Below are positions 1-12,067 of a DNA stretch of 64,000 bases, piece by piece. Each line of letters opens with the position of its first letter. Position 1 is the first letter of the stretch. The position numbers and the translations under genes are program-made. A model generated the notes under the pieces. That model was not told where the DNA came from. It made no database searches and saw nothing but the letters and a program-made list of their open reading frames with translations. Source of the stretch: Penium margaritaceum (lineage: Eukaryota; Streptophyta; Zygnematophyceae; Desmidiales; Peniaceae); NCBI GenBank assembly GCA_023375785.1, contig SZWC01000845.1:216703-280702 (forward strand), given 5' to 3'.

Positions 1-3000
1 TTGCTAGTGGTTGCGAGTGGTTACGAATTGTTGCAAGTGGTTCCGAGTTGTTGCGAGTGGTTGCGAGTGGTTCCGAGTGGTTGTAAGTGGATTTGAGTGG
101 TTGCAGGTGGTTATGAGTGGTTGCGAGTGGTTACGAGTGGTTGAGATTGGTTGCGAGTCGTTGTGAGTGGTTTATGAGTGGTTGTAAGTGGTTGCGAGTA
201 GTTCTGAGTGCTTGCGACTGGTTGCGAGTGGTTGCGTGTGGTTACGCATAGTTGCGAGTGGTTGCAAGTTGTTACAAGTGGTTGCAAGTGGTTGCAAGTG
301 GTTGCAAGTGGTCGTGAGTGGTTGCCAGTGGGTGTGAGTGGATACGAGTGGTTGTGAGCGGCTGCGAGTGGTTGCGAGTGGTTGGAAGTGGTTGCAAGTG
401 GTTGCACGTGCTTCCAAGTGAAAGCGACTGGTTGCAAGTGATTGCGAGTGGTTGCGAGTGGTTGCGAGTTGTTATGAGTGGTTGTGAGTGGTTGCGAGCG
501 GTTGCCAGTAGTTGCGAGTGGTTGCCAGTGGTTATGAGTGATTGTGAGTGGTTGCGAGTGGTTGCGAGTTGTTTGCAAGTGGGTGCAAGTGGTTTCGCGT
601 GGTTGCAAGTGGTTGTGACTGGTTGCAAGTGGTTGCGAGTAGGAGCAAGTGGTTACGAGTGTCTGGGAGTGGTTGCGAGTGTTTGGGATTGGTTGCAAGT
701 GGTTGCGAGTGAATGCGAGTGATTGTGAGAGGTTGAAAGTGGTTGTGAGTGGTTGCGAGTGGTTGTGAGTGGTTGTGAGTGGTTACCTATTGTTGCGAGT
801 GGTTGCGAGTGGTCGTGAGTGGTTGTGAGAAGTTACGAATGGTTGCTAGTGGTTGCGAGTGGTTGCGAGTGGTTGGGAGTAGTTGGAAATAGTTGCAAGT
901 GGTTGCGAGTCGTTGCGAGTGGTTACGAGTTCTTACGAGTGGTTACGAGTGGTTTCGAGTGGTTACGAGTGGTTGAAAGTGGTTGTGAGTGGTTCCGAGT
1001 GGTTGCAACTCGTTGCGCATGGTTGCGAGTGGTTACAAGTAGTTACGAGTGGTTGCGAGTGGTTCTGTGTGGTTTTGAGTGGCTGCGAGTGGTTGCGAGT
1101 TGTTGCAAGTGGTTACGAGTGGTTTGGAATGGTTGCAAGTGGGTTTAAGAGGTTACGAGTGGTTACGAGTGGCTGCGAGTGGATCCGAATGGCTGCGAGT
1201 GGTTGCGAGTGGTCGTGAATGGCTGCGAGTGGTTGCAAGTGGTTGCAAGTGGTTGCGAGTGCGTGTGAGTGGTTTTGAGTGGTTGGGAGAGGTTGTCAAT
1301 GGTTTTGAGTGGTTACAAGTGGTTGCAAGTGGCTCCAATTGGTTTTAAGTTCTTGCGAGTGGTTGCGAATCGTTGCAAGTGCTTGCAAGCGGTTGCGAGT
1401 TGTTGCAAGTGGTTGCAAGTGGTTGCGAGTGGTTGCGAGTGGTTGCAAGTTGTTGCGAGTGGTTGCGAGCAGTTGCAAGTGGTTGCGAGTGGTTGTGAGT
1501 GGTTGCAAGTTTTCCGAGTAGTTGCGAGCTGTTGCGAATGATTGCGAGTGCTTGCGAGTGGTGGTCAGTGGTTGTGAGTGGTTCCAAGTGGTTGAGAGTG
1601 GTTGCAAGTGGTTTGGAGTGGTTGTAAGTGGTTGCAATTGGTTGCGTGTGGTTGCGAGTGGTTGCGAGTGGTTGCGAGTGGTTGCGAGTGGTTATATGTG
1701 GTTGCAAGTGGTTTCGAGTCGTTGCGAGTGGTTGCGAGTGGTCGCAAGTGGTTATGAGTGGTTGCAAGTAGTTGTGAGTGGTTGCGAGTGGTTGCGATTG
1801 GTGAGGAGTGGCTGCGAGTGGTTGCAAGTGGTTGTGAGTGGTTGTGAGTGGTTCCGAGTGGTTGTGAGTTCCTGCAAGTGGTTTTGAGTGGTTGATAGTG
1901 GGTGCGAGTGGTTGCAAGTGGTTGTGTGAAGTTGTGCATGGTTGCGAGTGGTTGCAAGTGCTTGCAAGTGGTTGTGAGTTGTTGTGAGTGGCTGTGAGTG
2001 ATTGCAAGTGGTTGGAAGTGGTTGCGAGTGGTTGCGAGTGGTTGCAAGTGGTTACGAGTGGTTATGAGTAGTTTTGTGTGGTTGCGAGTGGCGGCGAGTT
2101 GTTGCGACTGGTTGCGAGTGGTTGCAAGTGGTTGCAAGTGGTTGCGAATCGTTGCGAGTGGTTGCAAGTAGTTGCGAGTGGTTGGGAGTGGCTGTGAGTG
2201 GTTGTGAGTGTTTGCGAGTGGTTGCGAGTGGTTGCGAGTGGTTGCGATTGGTTGCGAGTGGTTTCATGTGGTTGTGAGTTGTTGCAAATGGTTGCGAGTG
2301 TGTGCAAGTGGTTGCAAGTGCTTTCGAGTGGTTGCAAGTGGTTGCGAGTGGTTGCAAGTGGTTATGAGTGGTTGTGAGAAGTTATGAGTAGTTGCGTGTG
2401 GTTCCCAGTGGTTGTGAGTGGTTGCGAGTGGTTGTAAGTAGTTGCGAGTGGTTCGGAGTGGTTGCGAGTGGTTGTGAGTGGTTGCGAGTGGTTACGCATG
2501 GTTGCGAATGGTTGCAAATGGTTGCGAGTGGTTGCGTGTGGTTGCAAGTGGTTGCAAGGGGTTTCGAGTTGTTGCGAGTGCTTGCGAGTGGTTGCGAGTG
2601 GCTGCAAGTGGTTGCGAGTGGCTGCAAGTGGTTGCGAGTGGCTGCAAGTGGTTGCGAGTGGCTGCAAGTGGTTGCGAGTGGCTGCAAGTGGTTGCGAGTG
2701 GCTGCAAGTGGTTGCGAGTGGCTGCAAGTGGTTGCGAGTGGCTGCAAGTGGTTGCGAGTGGCTGCAAGTGGTTGCGAGTGGCTGCAAGTGGTTGCGAGTG
2801 GCTGCAAGTGGTTGCGAGTGGCTGCAAGTGGTTGCGAGTGGCTGCAAGTGGTTGCGAGTGGCTGCAAGTGGTTGCGAGTGGCTGCAAGTGGTTGCGAGTG
2901 GCTGCAAGTGGTTGCGAGTGGCTGCAAGTGGTTGCGAGTGGCTGCAAGTGGTTGCGAGTGGCTGCAAGTGGTTGCGAGTGGCTGCAAGTGGTTGCGAGTG

Positions 3001-3598
3001 GCTGCAAGTGGTTGCGAGTGGCTGCAAGTGGTTGCGAGTGGCTGCAAGTGGTTGCGAGTGGCTGCAAGTGGTTGCGAGTGGCTGCAAGTGGTTGCGAGTG
3101 GCTGCAAGTGGTTGCGAGTGGCTGCAAGTGGTTGCGAGTTCTTGCGAGTGGTTGCGAGTGGTTGCAAGTGGTTGCGAGTGGTTTCAAGTGGTTGCAAGTG
3201 GGTTTGAGTGGTTGCGAGTGGTTACCAGTGGCTGCGAGTTCTTACGAGTTGTTGCGAGTGGTTGCGAGTGGTTCCGAGTGGTTGCGTGTGGTTGCAAGTG
3301 GTTGCGAATGGTTCCCAGTGGTTGCGAGTCGTTGTGAGTGGTTGCGAGTTGTTACGCATGGTTGGGAGTGGTGGCAAGTGGTTGGGAGTGGTTGCGTGTG
3401 GTTGCAAGTGGTTGCAAGTGGTTGCTAGTGGTTGCAAGTGGTTGCGAGTGGTTGAGAGTGGTTGTAAGTGGTTGCAAGTCGTTCCCAGTGGTTGCGAGTC
3501 GTTGTGAAAGGTTGTGAGTAGTTACGCATGGTTGAGAGTGGGTGCAAGTGGTTGGGAGTGGTTGCGTGTGGTTGCATGTGGTTGCAAGTGGTTGCAAA
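1..3598 (+). repeat. 10-bp tandem array, GTTGCGAGTG family, forward
   Basis: Uninterrupted tandem decamers with consensus GTTGCGAGTG. Most units differ from the consensus by single substitutions, most often GTTGTGAGTG or GTTGCAAGTG, the two products of C-to-T change at the CpG. The decamer has no stop codon in any of the six frames, so long open frames coding a 10-residue repeat (VVASGCEWLR on this strand, NHSQPLATTR on the other) arise everywhere and overlap in several frames on both strands. I see no start context, splice pattern or non-repeat domain and regard it as non-coding satellite. The array runs off the left edge of the window. Confidence 0.95.
2591..3130 (+). repeat. Perfect 20-bp higher-order block (27 copies)
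   Basis: Within the decamer array, two variants (GTTGCGAGTG then GCTGCAAGTG) alternate without a single mismatch for 540 bp, giving 27 identical 20-bp units. Flanking decamers are heavily diverged, so this block is a recent expansion or homogenisation, or possibly a collapsed or mis-sized assembly region. Confidence 0.95.
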
Positions 3599-3600
3599 TT

Positions 3601-4053
3601 CCGCCTCAGTTGGACACTAGCTACAGCCTAGTTGTGAAATGATTGTTGCGCCCTAGTTGCGACCTAGTTGTGTCCTAGTAGCGTCCTAGTTGCACCGTAC
3701 TTGCACCCTACTTGTGCCCTAGTTGCATCTTCCTTGTACCCTACTTGTGCCCTAGTTACGCACTAGTTACACAATAGTTGTGCTTTAGTTGCATCTTACT
3801 TACGACCTGTTTATGCCTTACTTGCACCCTAGTTGCGTCCTAGTTGTACCCTAGTTGTGTCTCAGTTGCGCCTTAGTTTGGAACAAGCTACGCCCAAGTT
3901 GCGTTCTAGTTGTGCAATAGTTGCACCCTAGTTGCTCCCTAGTTTTGCCCTACTTGCGCCCTACATGAGCCTTAGCTGTGCCCCTAGTTGTGTCCTACTT
4001 GCACCAAACTTGCACCCTAGTTGCACCCTAGTTATACCCTAGTTGCGTCCTAG
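3601..4053 (+). repeat. 11-bp tandem array, TTGCGCCCTAG family, forward
   Basis: A short segment of undecamers with consensus TTGCGCCCTAG between two oppositely oriented decamer arrays. It begins exactly at a copy of the diverged 33-bp marker of this family (see 12035-12067). The unit contains TAG, and because 11 is not a multiple of 3 every forward frame meets a stop each 33 bp, which explains the absence of open frames. No gene seen. Confidence 0.92.
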
Positions 4054-4320
4054 CACTTGCAAACACTGGCAACCACTCGCAACTACTCGCAACAACTCCC
4101 AACCACTCGCAACCACTCGCAACCACTCGCAACCACTCACAACCACTCGCAACCACTTGCAACCAGTCAAACCCACTCGCAACCCCTCGCAACCACTTGC
4201 AACCACTCGCAACCACTCGCAACCACTTGGAAGCACTCACAACCACTCACAACCGCTCGCAACCACTCGCAACCACTTGCAACCACTCGCAACCACTCGC
4301 AACCACTCGTAACCACTCGC

Positions 4321-4738
4321 AACCACTCGCAACCACTCGTAACCACTCGCAACCACTCGCAACCACTAGCAACCACTGGCAATCACTCGCAATGACTCGC
4401 AACCACTCGCAACCACTCGCATCCACTCGCAACAACTCACAACCACTCGCAGCTACTCGCAACCACTCGCAACCACTTGCATCCAGTCTTAGCCACTTGC
4501 AACAACTCGCAGCCACTCGCAACCACTCGCAACCACTCGTAACCACTCGCAACCACTCGCAACCACTAGCAACCACTGGCAATCACTCGCAATGACTCGC
4601 AACCACTCGCAACCACTCGCATCCACTCGCAACAACTCACAACCACTCGCAGCTACTCGCAACCACTCGCAACCACTTGCATCCAGTCTTAGCCACTTGC
4701 AACAACTCGCAGCCACTCGCAACCACTCGCAACCACTC
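4321..4738. repeat. 200-bp tandem segmental duplication inside decamer array
   Basis: The 200 bp starting at 4321 recur exactly at 4521, and identity runs on to about 4738. Recognisable irregular units such as CATCCAGTCTTAGCC occur in both copies. This is array growth by duplication of multi-unit blocks rather than of single decamers. Confidence 0.85.
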
Positions 4739-6310
4739 GCATCCACTCGCAACAACTCACAACCACTCGCAACAACTCACAACCACTTGCAGCTACTCGC
4801 AACCACTCGCAACCACTTGCAACAACTCGCAACCTCTCACAACCACTCGCAGCCACTCGCAACCACTCGTAACCACTCACAACCACTTGCTACATCTTGC
4901 AATCACTCACAACCACTCGCAACCACTCACAACCACTCACAACCACTTGCAAGCACTTGCAACCACTCGAAACCATTCACAACCACTCACAACCACCTGC
5001 AACCACTTGCAACTACTTGTAACTTCTCGTAACCACTCGTAACCACTTGCAACCACATGCAACCACTCACAACCACTCGCAACCACTCGCAAACACTTGC
5101 AACCACTCAAAACCACTCGAACCACCTACAACCACTCGCAACCACTTGCAACAACTCGCAACCACTCGAAACCACTCGCAACCTCTCGCAACCACTCGCA
5201 AGCATTCGCAACCACTTCCAACCACTTGCACCCACTTGCAACCCCTCGCAACCACTCGCAACCACTTGCAACCACTTGCAACCACTCACAAAAACTAGCA
5301 GCCAATTGCGACCACTCACAATGAATAGCAACCACTCGTAACTACTCCCCACAACTCGCAACCACTTGCAACCAGTCGCAACCACTCACAATCACTCGCA
5401 ACCACTTGCAAGAACGCACAACCACTTTCAAGAACTTGCAACCACTCGCAAGCACTCGCGACCATTTGCAAATACTTACAACAACTTGCAACAAATTGCA
5501 ATCACTTGCACCAACTCGCAACCAGTTACAACCACTCGCAACCACTCAAAATCACTTCCAACCACTTCCAACCACTCTTAATCACTCGCAACCACTCACA
5601 AGCACTCACAACCACTTGCAAGCATTCTCCTCCACTCGCAACCACTCACAACCACTCACAACCACTTGAAACCACTCGCAACCACTTGCAACTTCTCGTA
5701 ACCACTCGCAACCACACGCAACCACACGCAACCACTCACAACCCCTCACAACCACTCGTAACCACTCGCAACCACTCGCAACCATTTGCAACCACTCACA
5801 ACCACTCACCACCACTCACAACCATTTGCAACCACTCGCAACCACACAGAACCACTCTCAACCACTCGCAACCACTCTCAACCATTTGCAACTACTTGTA
5901 ACCACTCGCAACCATTGCAACCACTTGCAACCACTCGCAACAGCTCGTAACAACTCGCAGCCACTTGCAACCACTCGCAACGACTCGCAACCACTCCCAA
6001 CCACTACAAACCACTCGCAACCACTTGTAACCACTCTCAACCTTTTGAAACCACTAGAAACCACTCGCAAACATTTGCAACCACTCACAACCACTTTCAA
6101 CAACTTGCAACCATTCACAACCACTTTCAACCTCTCGCAACCACTCGCAACCATTCGCAATGACTCGCAACCACTTGCAACCACTTGCAACCACTCACAA
6201 CCATTCGAAACCACTTGCAACCAGTCGCAAACACTTGCAACCACTCGCAACCACTTGCAACCACTCGCAACCACTTGCAACCACTAGCAACCACAGGCAG
6301 CCAAACCACT

Positions 6311-6410
6311 CCCAACCACTCCCAACCACTCCCAACCACTCTCAACCACTCCCAACCACTCCCAACCACTCCTAACCACTCCCAACCACTCCCAACCACT
6401 CCCAACCACC
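6311..6410 (-). repeat. Homogenised CCCAACCACT sub-block
   Basis: About ten consecutive decamers carry the variant CCCAACCACT in place of CGCAACCACT, with two single-base exceptions. The CpG-less variant has been amplified locally. A separate 100-bp duplication follows, with the rare unit CGCAAGCACT at 6521 and again at 6621. Confidence 0.8.
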
Positions 6411-9184
6411 CCCAATTACTCGCAACCACTAGCAACCATTCGCAACCAGTTGCAACCACTCGCAACCACTCGCAACCATTCGCAACCACTTGCAACCACT
6501 CGCAACCACTCGCAACCACTCGCAAGCACTCGCAACCACTAGCAACCACTCGCAACCACTCGCAACCACTCGCAACCATTCGCAACCACTTGCAACCACT
6601 CGCAACCACTCGCAACCACTCGCAAGCACTCGCAACCACTAGCAACCACTCGCAACCACTCGCAACCACTTGCAACCACTTGCAAGCTCTCGCAACCACT
6701 GAAAAACCATTCCCAACCACTTGCAACTTCTCGCAACCACTTGGAACCACTCGCAGCCACTTGAAACTTCTTGCAACCACTTGCAACCACTCGCAACCAC
6801 TCACAAACAGTCAACACCACTTGCAAGCACTCGCAATTTCTCGCAACCACTCACAACCACTCCCAACCACTTGTAGCCACAAACAACCACTCATAACCAC
6901 TCGCAACCACTTGCAACCACTTGCAACCACTCGCAACCACTCGCAACAACTTGCAAGCACTTGCAACCACTTGCAGTCACTGGCAGCCACTCCCAGCCAC
7001 TTGCAACCACTTGCAACCACTCGCAGCCACTTGCAACCACATGCAACCACTCACAACAACTTGCAACCACATTCACCCACTCTGAACCACTCATAACCAC
7101 TCGCAACCACTTGCAACCACTGGCAACCACTCGCAACCACTTGCAACCACTAGCAACCACTCGCAATCACTCCTAACCAGTCCCAACCACTTGAAACCAG
7201 TTGCAACCAATTGCAACCACTCGCAACACTTGCATCCACTCGCAACCATTCGCAACCACTTGCAACCACTTCCACCCACTTGCAACCCCTCGCAACCACT
7301 CGCAACCACTTGCAACCACTTGCAACCACTCGCAACCACTCTCAACCAATAGGAGCTACTCTCAACCACTCGCAACCACTCGCAACCACTCGCAATCACT
7401 AGCAACCACTCGTAACTACTCGCCACCACTCGCAACCACTTGCAACCTTTTGCGACCACTCACATCCACTCGCAACAACTTGCAAGCACTTACAACCACT
7501 TGCAAGCAGTCACAACCACTCGCAAGCAGTCGCAACCATTTCCAACTACTTGCAACCACTAGCAACAACTTGCAACCATTTGCAACAAATCGCAACCACT
7601 TGCAACCGCTCACAACCACTGACAACCACTTCCAACCGCTTGCAACTACTCGCAACCACTGGCAACTAATTACAACCACTCAAAACAACTTGCAAGCATT
7701 CGCAACCACTCGCAATCACTCACAGCCACTCATAACAACCTGCAACCACTCGCAACCACACGCAACCACTCGCAACCATTTGCAACCACTCGCAGCCACT
7801 TGCAACCACTCGCAACCACTTGCAACCACTTGTATCCACTCGCAACCACTCGCAACCACTCGCAACCACTCGGAACCATTTGCACCCACTTGCAATCCCT
7901 CGCAACCACTCCCAATCAATCACAACCACTTGCAACCACTCGCAACGACTCGCAACCACTAGCAGTCACTCGCAGCCACTCGCAACCACTCGCAACCACT
8001 AGCAACCACTAGTAACTACTCGCAACCACTTGCAACCACTCGCAACTTCTCCAACCACTCGCAATCACTTGCAAGCACTCAAAACCACTTGCAAGCACTT
8101 TCAACCACTCGCAACCACTCGCAACCATTCGCAACCACTTGTAACCACTCGCAAAAACTTGCAACAACTTGTAACAACTTGCAACGACTTGCAACCACTC
8201 GCAACCACTCACACCCACTTGCAACCACTTGCAACCACTCGCAACCACTTGCAACAACTCAAAACCACCCACAACCACTTGCAACCACTGGCAACCACTC
8301 GCAACCACTCGTAAGAACTCGCAAGCACTCTCAACCACTCGCAAAAAACTAGAAACCACTTGCAACCACTAGAAACCACTCGAAACCACAAGCAATCACT
8401 CGCAACCACTTGCAACCACTTGCAACCACTTGCAACCATTTGCAACCACTTGCAACCACTCGCAATCACTGACAACCACTCGCACCCACTCGCAACCACT
8501 CACAACCAATTGCAACCACTTGCAACTACTCACAACCACTCACAATCATTCACAACCACTGGCAACCACACGCAACCACTTGCAACCACTCGCAGCCACT
8601 TGCAACCACTGGCAACCATTTGCAACCACTCGCATCCACTCACAAACACTCAACACCACTTGCAACCACTCACAGCCACTCGCAACCACTCACAACCACT
8701 TCCAACCACTTGCAACCAAAAACAACCATTTCTAACCACTCATAACCACTTGCAACCACTCGCAACCACTCGCAACCACTCGCAACCAATCACAACCACT
8801 CGCAACCACTTGCAGTCACTCGCAACCACTCGCATCCACTCGCAACTACTTACAACCAGTTGCAACCACTCGTAACCACTCGCAACCGCACGCAACCACT
8901 TGCGACCACTTGCAACCACTCACAACCTCTCACAACCACTCGCAACCACTCACAACCTCTCCCCACCACTTGCAACCACTTGCAACCACTCGCAACCACT
9001 CACAAGCACTCACAACCGCCCTCAACCACTCGCAACCACTCGCAACCACTCGTAACCACTGGCAACGACTCGTAACCTCTCGCAACTGCTCGTAACCGCT
9101 CGCAACCGCTTGCAACTGCTCGCAACCGCTCGCAACCACTCGCAACCACTTGCAACCACTCGCAACCACTCGCAACCACTTGCA

Positions 9185-9312
9185 NNNNNNNNNNNNNNNN
9201 NNNNNNNNNNNNNNNNNNNNNNNNNNNNNNNNNNNNNNNNNNNNNNNNNNNNNNNNNNNNNNNNNNNNNNNNNNNNNNNNNNNNNNNNNNNNNNNNNNNN
9301 NNNNNNNNNNNN
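9185..9312. other. Assembly gap (128 N)
   Basis: Run of N with inverted decamer array on both sides. The missing sequence is almost certainly more array; its true length is unknown. Confidence 0.98.
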
Positions 9313-10320
9313 CTCGCAACCACTCGCAACCACTTGCAACCACTCGCAACCACTCGCAACCACTTGCATCCACTAGTAACCACTCGCAACCACTCACAAC
9401 CACTAGCAACCACTCGCAACCAATCGCAACCACTCGCAGCCACTCGCAACGACTGGCAACCACTCTCAACCACTCGCAACCGCTCGCAACAACTCTTAGC
9501 CACTTGCAACCATTCGCAACCACTCCCAACCACTTGCAGCCACTCGCAACCATTCTCAACCACTCACAACCACTTGCAAGCATTTGCAACCACTCGCAAC
9601 CACATACAACTACTCGCAACCACTCGCAACCACTCGTAGCCAATTGCAACCACTCTCAATAAGTCAAAACCACTTGCTAGCACTTACAACCACTCAAAAC
9701 CACTCGTAACCACTCACAACCACTCACAATCACTTGCAAGCACTCGGAAGCACTTGCAACCACTCACAACCACTCACAACCACCTGCAACCACTCGCAAC
9801 CACTTGTAACTTCTTTTAACCACTCGCAACCACTCGCAACCACATGCAACCACTCACAACCACTCTTAACCACTCGCAACCACTTACAACCACTCGCAAC
9901 CACTTGTAACCACTCGCAACCACTCGCAACCATTCACAACGACTCGCAACCACTCGCAACCACTGGCAACCACTTGCACCCACTCGTAACCACTCGCAAC
10001 ATCTCACAACTTCTTGCAACCACTTGCAACTACTCGCAACCATTCGCAACCATTTGCAACCACTTGCAACCACTTGCCACCACTCACATCTGTTCGCAAC
10101 CTCTCGCAACCACTCGCAACCACACACAACCAATCACAACCACTCGCAACCACTCGCAACCATTCGCATTCACCTGCAATCAGTCGCAACCATTGCAACC
10201 AATCGCAACCACTTGCATCCGCTCCTAACCACTCGTAGCCACTCGCAACCACTCGCAACGATTCGCAACCAATCCCAACCACTAGAAACCACTTGCAACC
10301 ACTTCTAACCTCTCTCAACC

Positions 10321-10345
10321 TAGTTGCGCAAATACGGCGCAACTA
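10321..10345. repeat. Inverted-repeat junction between decamer and undecamer arrays
   Basis: TAGTTGCGC at 10321-10329 is followed by a 7-bp spacer and the exact complement GCGCAACTA at 10337-10345. The left arm is one forward undecamer end and the right arm begins the inverted undecamer array, so this hairpin-capable site is also an orientation switch. Confidence 0.85.
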
Positions 10346-11320
10346 GGGCGTAACTAGGGCACAACTAGGGCGCAACTAGGACATAGCTAGTGCCCAAATG
10401 AGGCGCAACTTGGGCCCAACTAGGGCGCAAGAACGGTTCAAGTAGGGCGTATCTAGGGCACAAAAAGAACCCAAGAAGGGTGCAAGTAGGGTACAACTAG
10501 GACGCAACTACAGTGTAACTAGGGTGCAAGTAGGGCGCAAGTATGTAGCAAGTATGGTGCAACTATGGCGCAACTAGGGTGCAACTAGGGCGTAGCTAGT
10601 GCTCAACTGAGGCGCAACAAAAGGTGCAAATAGGGTGCAAGTAGGGCGCAACAAAGGCGCAAGTAGGACGCAGTTATGGTGCAAGTAGGGTGTAGGAAGG
10701 GTGCAAGTAGGGCGCAACTATGGGCACAACTTGAGCGCAACTAGGGCACAACTAGGGCGCAAGTAGGGTGCAAGTAAGGTGCAACTAGGGTGCAACTAGG
10801 GTACAACTACGGTGCAACTAGGGCGTGAATAGGGCATAGCTAGTGCAAAAATGAGGTGCAACTAGGGCGCAACTCGGGTGCAAGTAGGACGCAACTAGGG
10901 CGCAAGTAGGGTGCAACTAGGACGTAAGTAGGGTACAGTTAGGGCGCAACTAGGGCGCAACTAGGGCATAAATAGAGTGCAACTAGGGCGCAATTAGGAT
11001 GCAACTAGGGCGTAACTAGGGTACAACTAGGGCGTGAGAAGGGCGCAAGTGGGGTGCAACTAGGGCGCAACTAGGGCGCAAGTAGGGTGTAAGTAGGGCC
11101 CAACTAGGATGTAACAAGGGTGCAACTAGGGCGTAGCTAGTGCCCAACTGAGGTGCAACTAGGGCGCAACTAGGGTGCAAGTCGGACGTAGCTAGGACGC
11201 AAGTTGGACGCAACAAGGGCGCAACTAGGACGCAACTAGGGCGTAAGTAGGGTGCAAGTGGGGTGCAATTAGGGTGCAACTAGGACGCAACTAGGGCGTA
11301 GCTAGTGCCTGACTGAGGCG
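10337..11320 (-). repeat. 11-bp tandem array, inverted (CTAGGGCGCAA on +)
   Basis: Undecamers of the TTGCGCCCTAG family in reverse orientation, including inverted copies of the 33-bp marker (near 10385, 10585, 10835, 11130 and 11300). Orientation flips back to forward at about 11320, inside a marker copy. No gene seen. Confidence 0.93.
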
Positions 11321-12034
11321 TCCAAGTTGCACCCATAATTGTGCCCTACTTGCACCGTTCCTGCACCCTAGTTGCGTCATGATTGCGTCCTACTTGCGCT
11401 TTAGTTGCGCCGTACTTGCACCATATCTACACCTTTGATGCGCCTCAGTTGAGCACTAGCTACGCCCAAGCTACGCCCTAGTTGCACCCTAGTTGTGCCC
11501 TAGTTGTGTCCTAGTTGCGCCCTACTTGCACCCTACTTGCGCCCTACTTGCGCCCTAGTTCCGCTCTGGTTGCACCCTAATTGCACCCTAGTTGTGCCAT
11601 AGTTGCACCGTAGATGGAGACAAGCTACGCCCTGGTTGCGCCCTAATTGTGCCCTATTTGCACCTTAGTTGGGTATTAGCTACGCCCTAGTTGCGCCCTA
11701 GTTGCGCCCTAGTTGCGCCCTAGTTGCACCCTACATGTGTCCTACTTGCGCCCTAGTTGCTCCTCAGTTGGAAACTAGCTACACCCTGGTTGCACCCTAA
11801 TTGCGCCCTAGTTGCGCCCTAGTTGCGTGCTACTTGCGCTGTAGTCGTGCCCTTGTTGTGTCCTTGTTGCACGTCAGTTGGATACTAGATACGTCGTAGT
11901 TGCACCCTAGTTGTGCCCTACTAGTTGCACCCTAGTTCTGCCCTAGTTGCGCCCTAGTTCTGCCCTAGTTGTGCCCTACTTACGCCCTACTTGTGCCCTA
12001 GTTGCACCCTAGTTCCGTCCTAGTTGCGCCTTAG

Positions 12035-12067
12035 TTGCGCCTCAGTTGGGCACTAGCTACGCCCTAG
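12035..12067 (+). repeat. Representative 33-bp marker within undecamer arrays
   Basis: Three successive diverged undecamers, TTGCGCCTCAG, TTGGGCACTAG and CTACGCCCTAG, stay in the 11-bp register but differ from the bulk unit. The same triplet recurs dozens of times, at roughly 85-190 bp spacing, throughout 11321-25100 and inverted in 10337-11320. It is the higher-order punctuation of this family. Confidence 0.85.

Larger units (their letters stand above)
4054..10320 (-). repeat. 10-bp tandem array, inverted (CAACCACTCG on +)
   Basis: The same decamer family as at 1-3598 but in reverse-complement orientation, so CAACCACTCG is read on the plus strand. Variants are again mainly CpG-derived (CAACCACTCA, CAACCACTTG). 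Contains local segmental duplications and one N run. Open frames on both strands are a by-product of the stop-free unit. No gene seen. Confidence 0.95.

Noticed and set aside
2362-3428. Frames of 230-316 codons on both strands in the decamer array
   Set aside because: Stop-free decamer translated in several frames at once; no other domain, no codon constraint.
1-3598. CRISPR-like array
   Set aside because: Contiguous short tandem units with no unique spacers; eukaryotic satellite.
1-3598. G-quadruplex potential of the decamer array
   Set aside because: Only GG pairs with about 8-base loops; too weak to claim.
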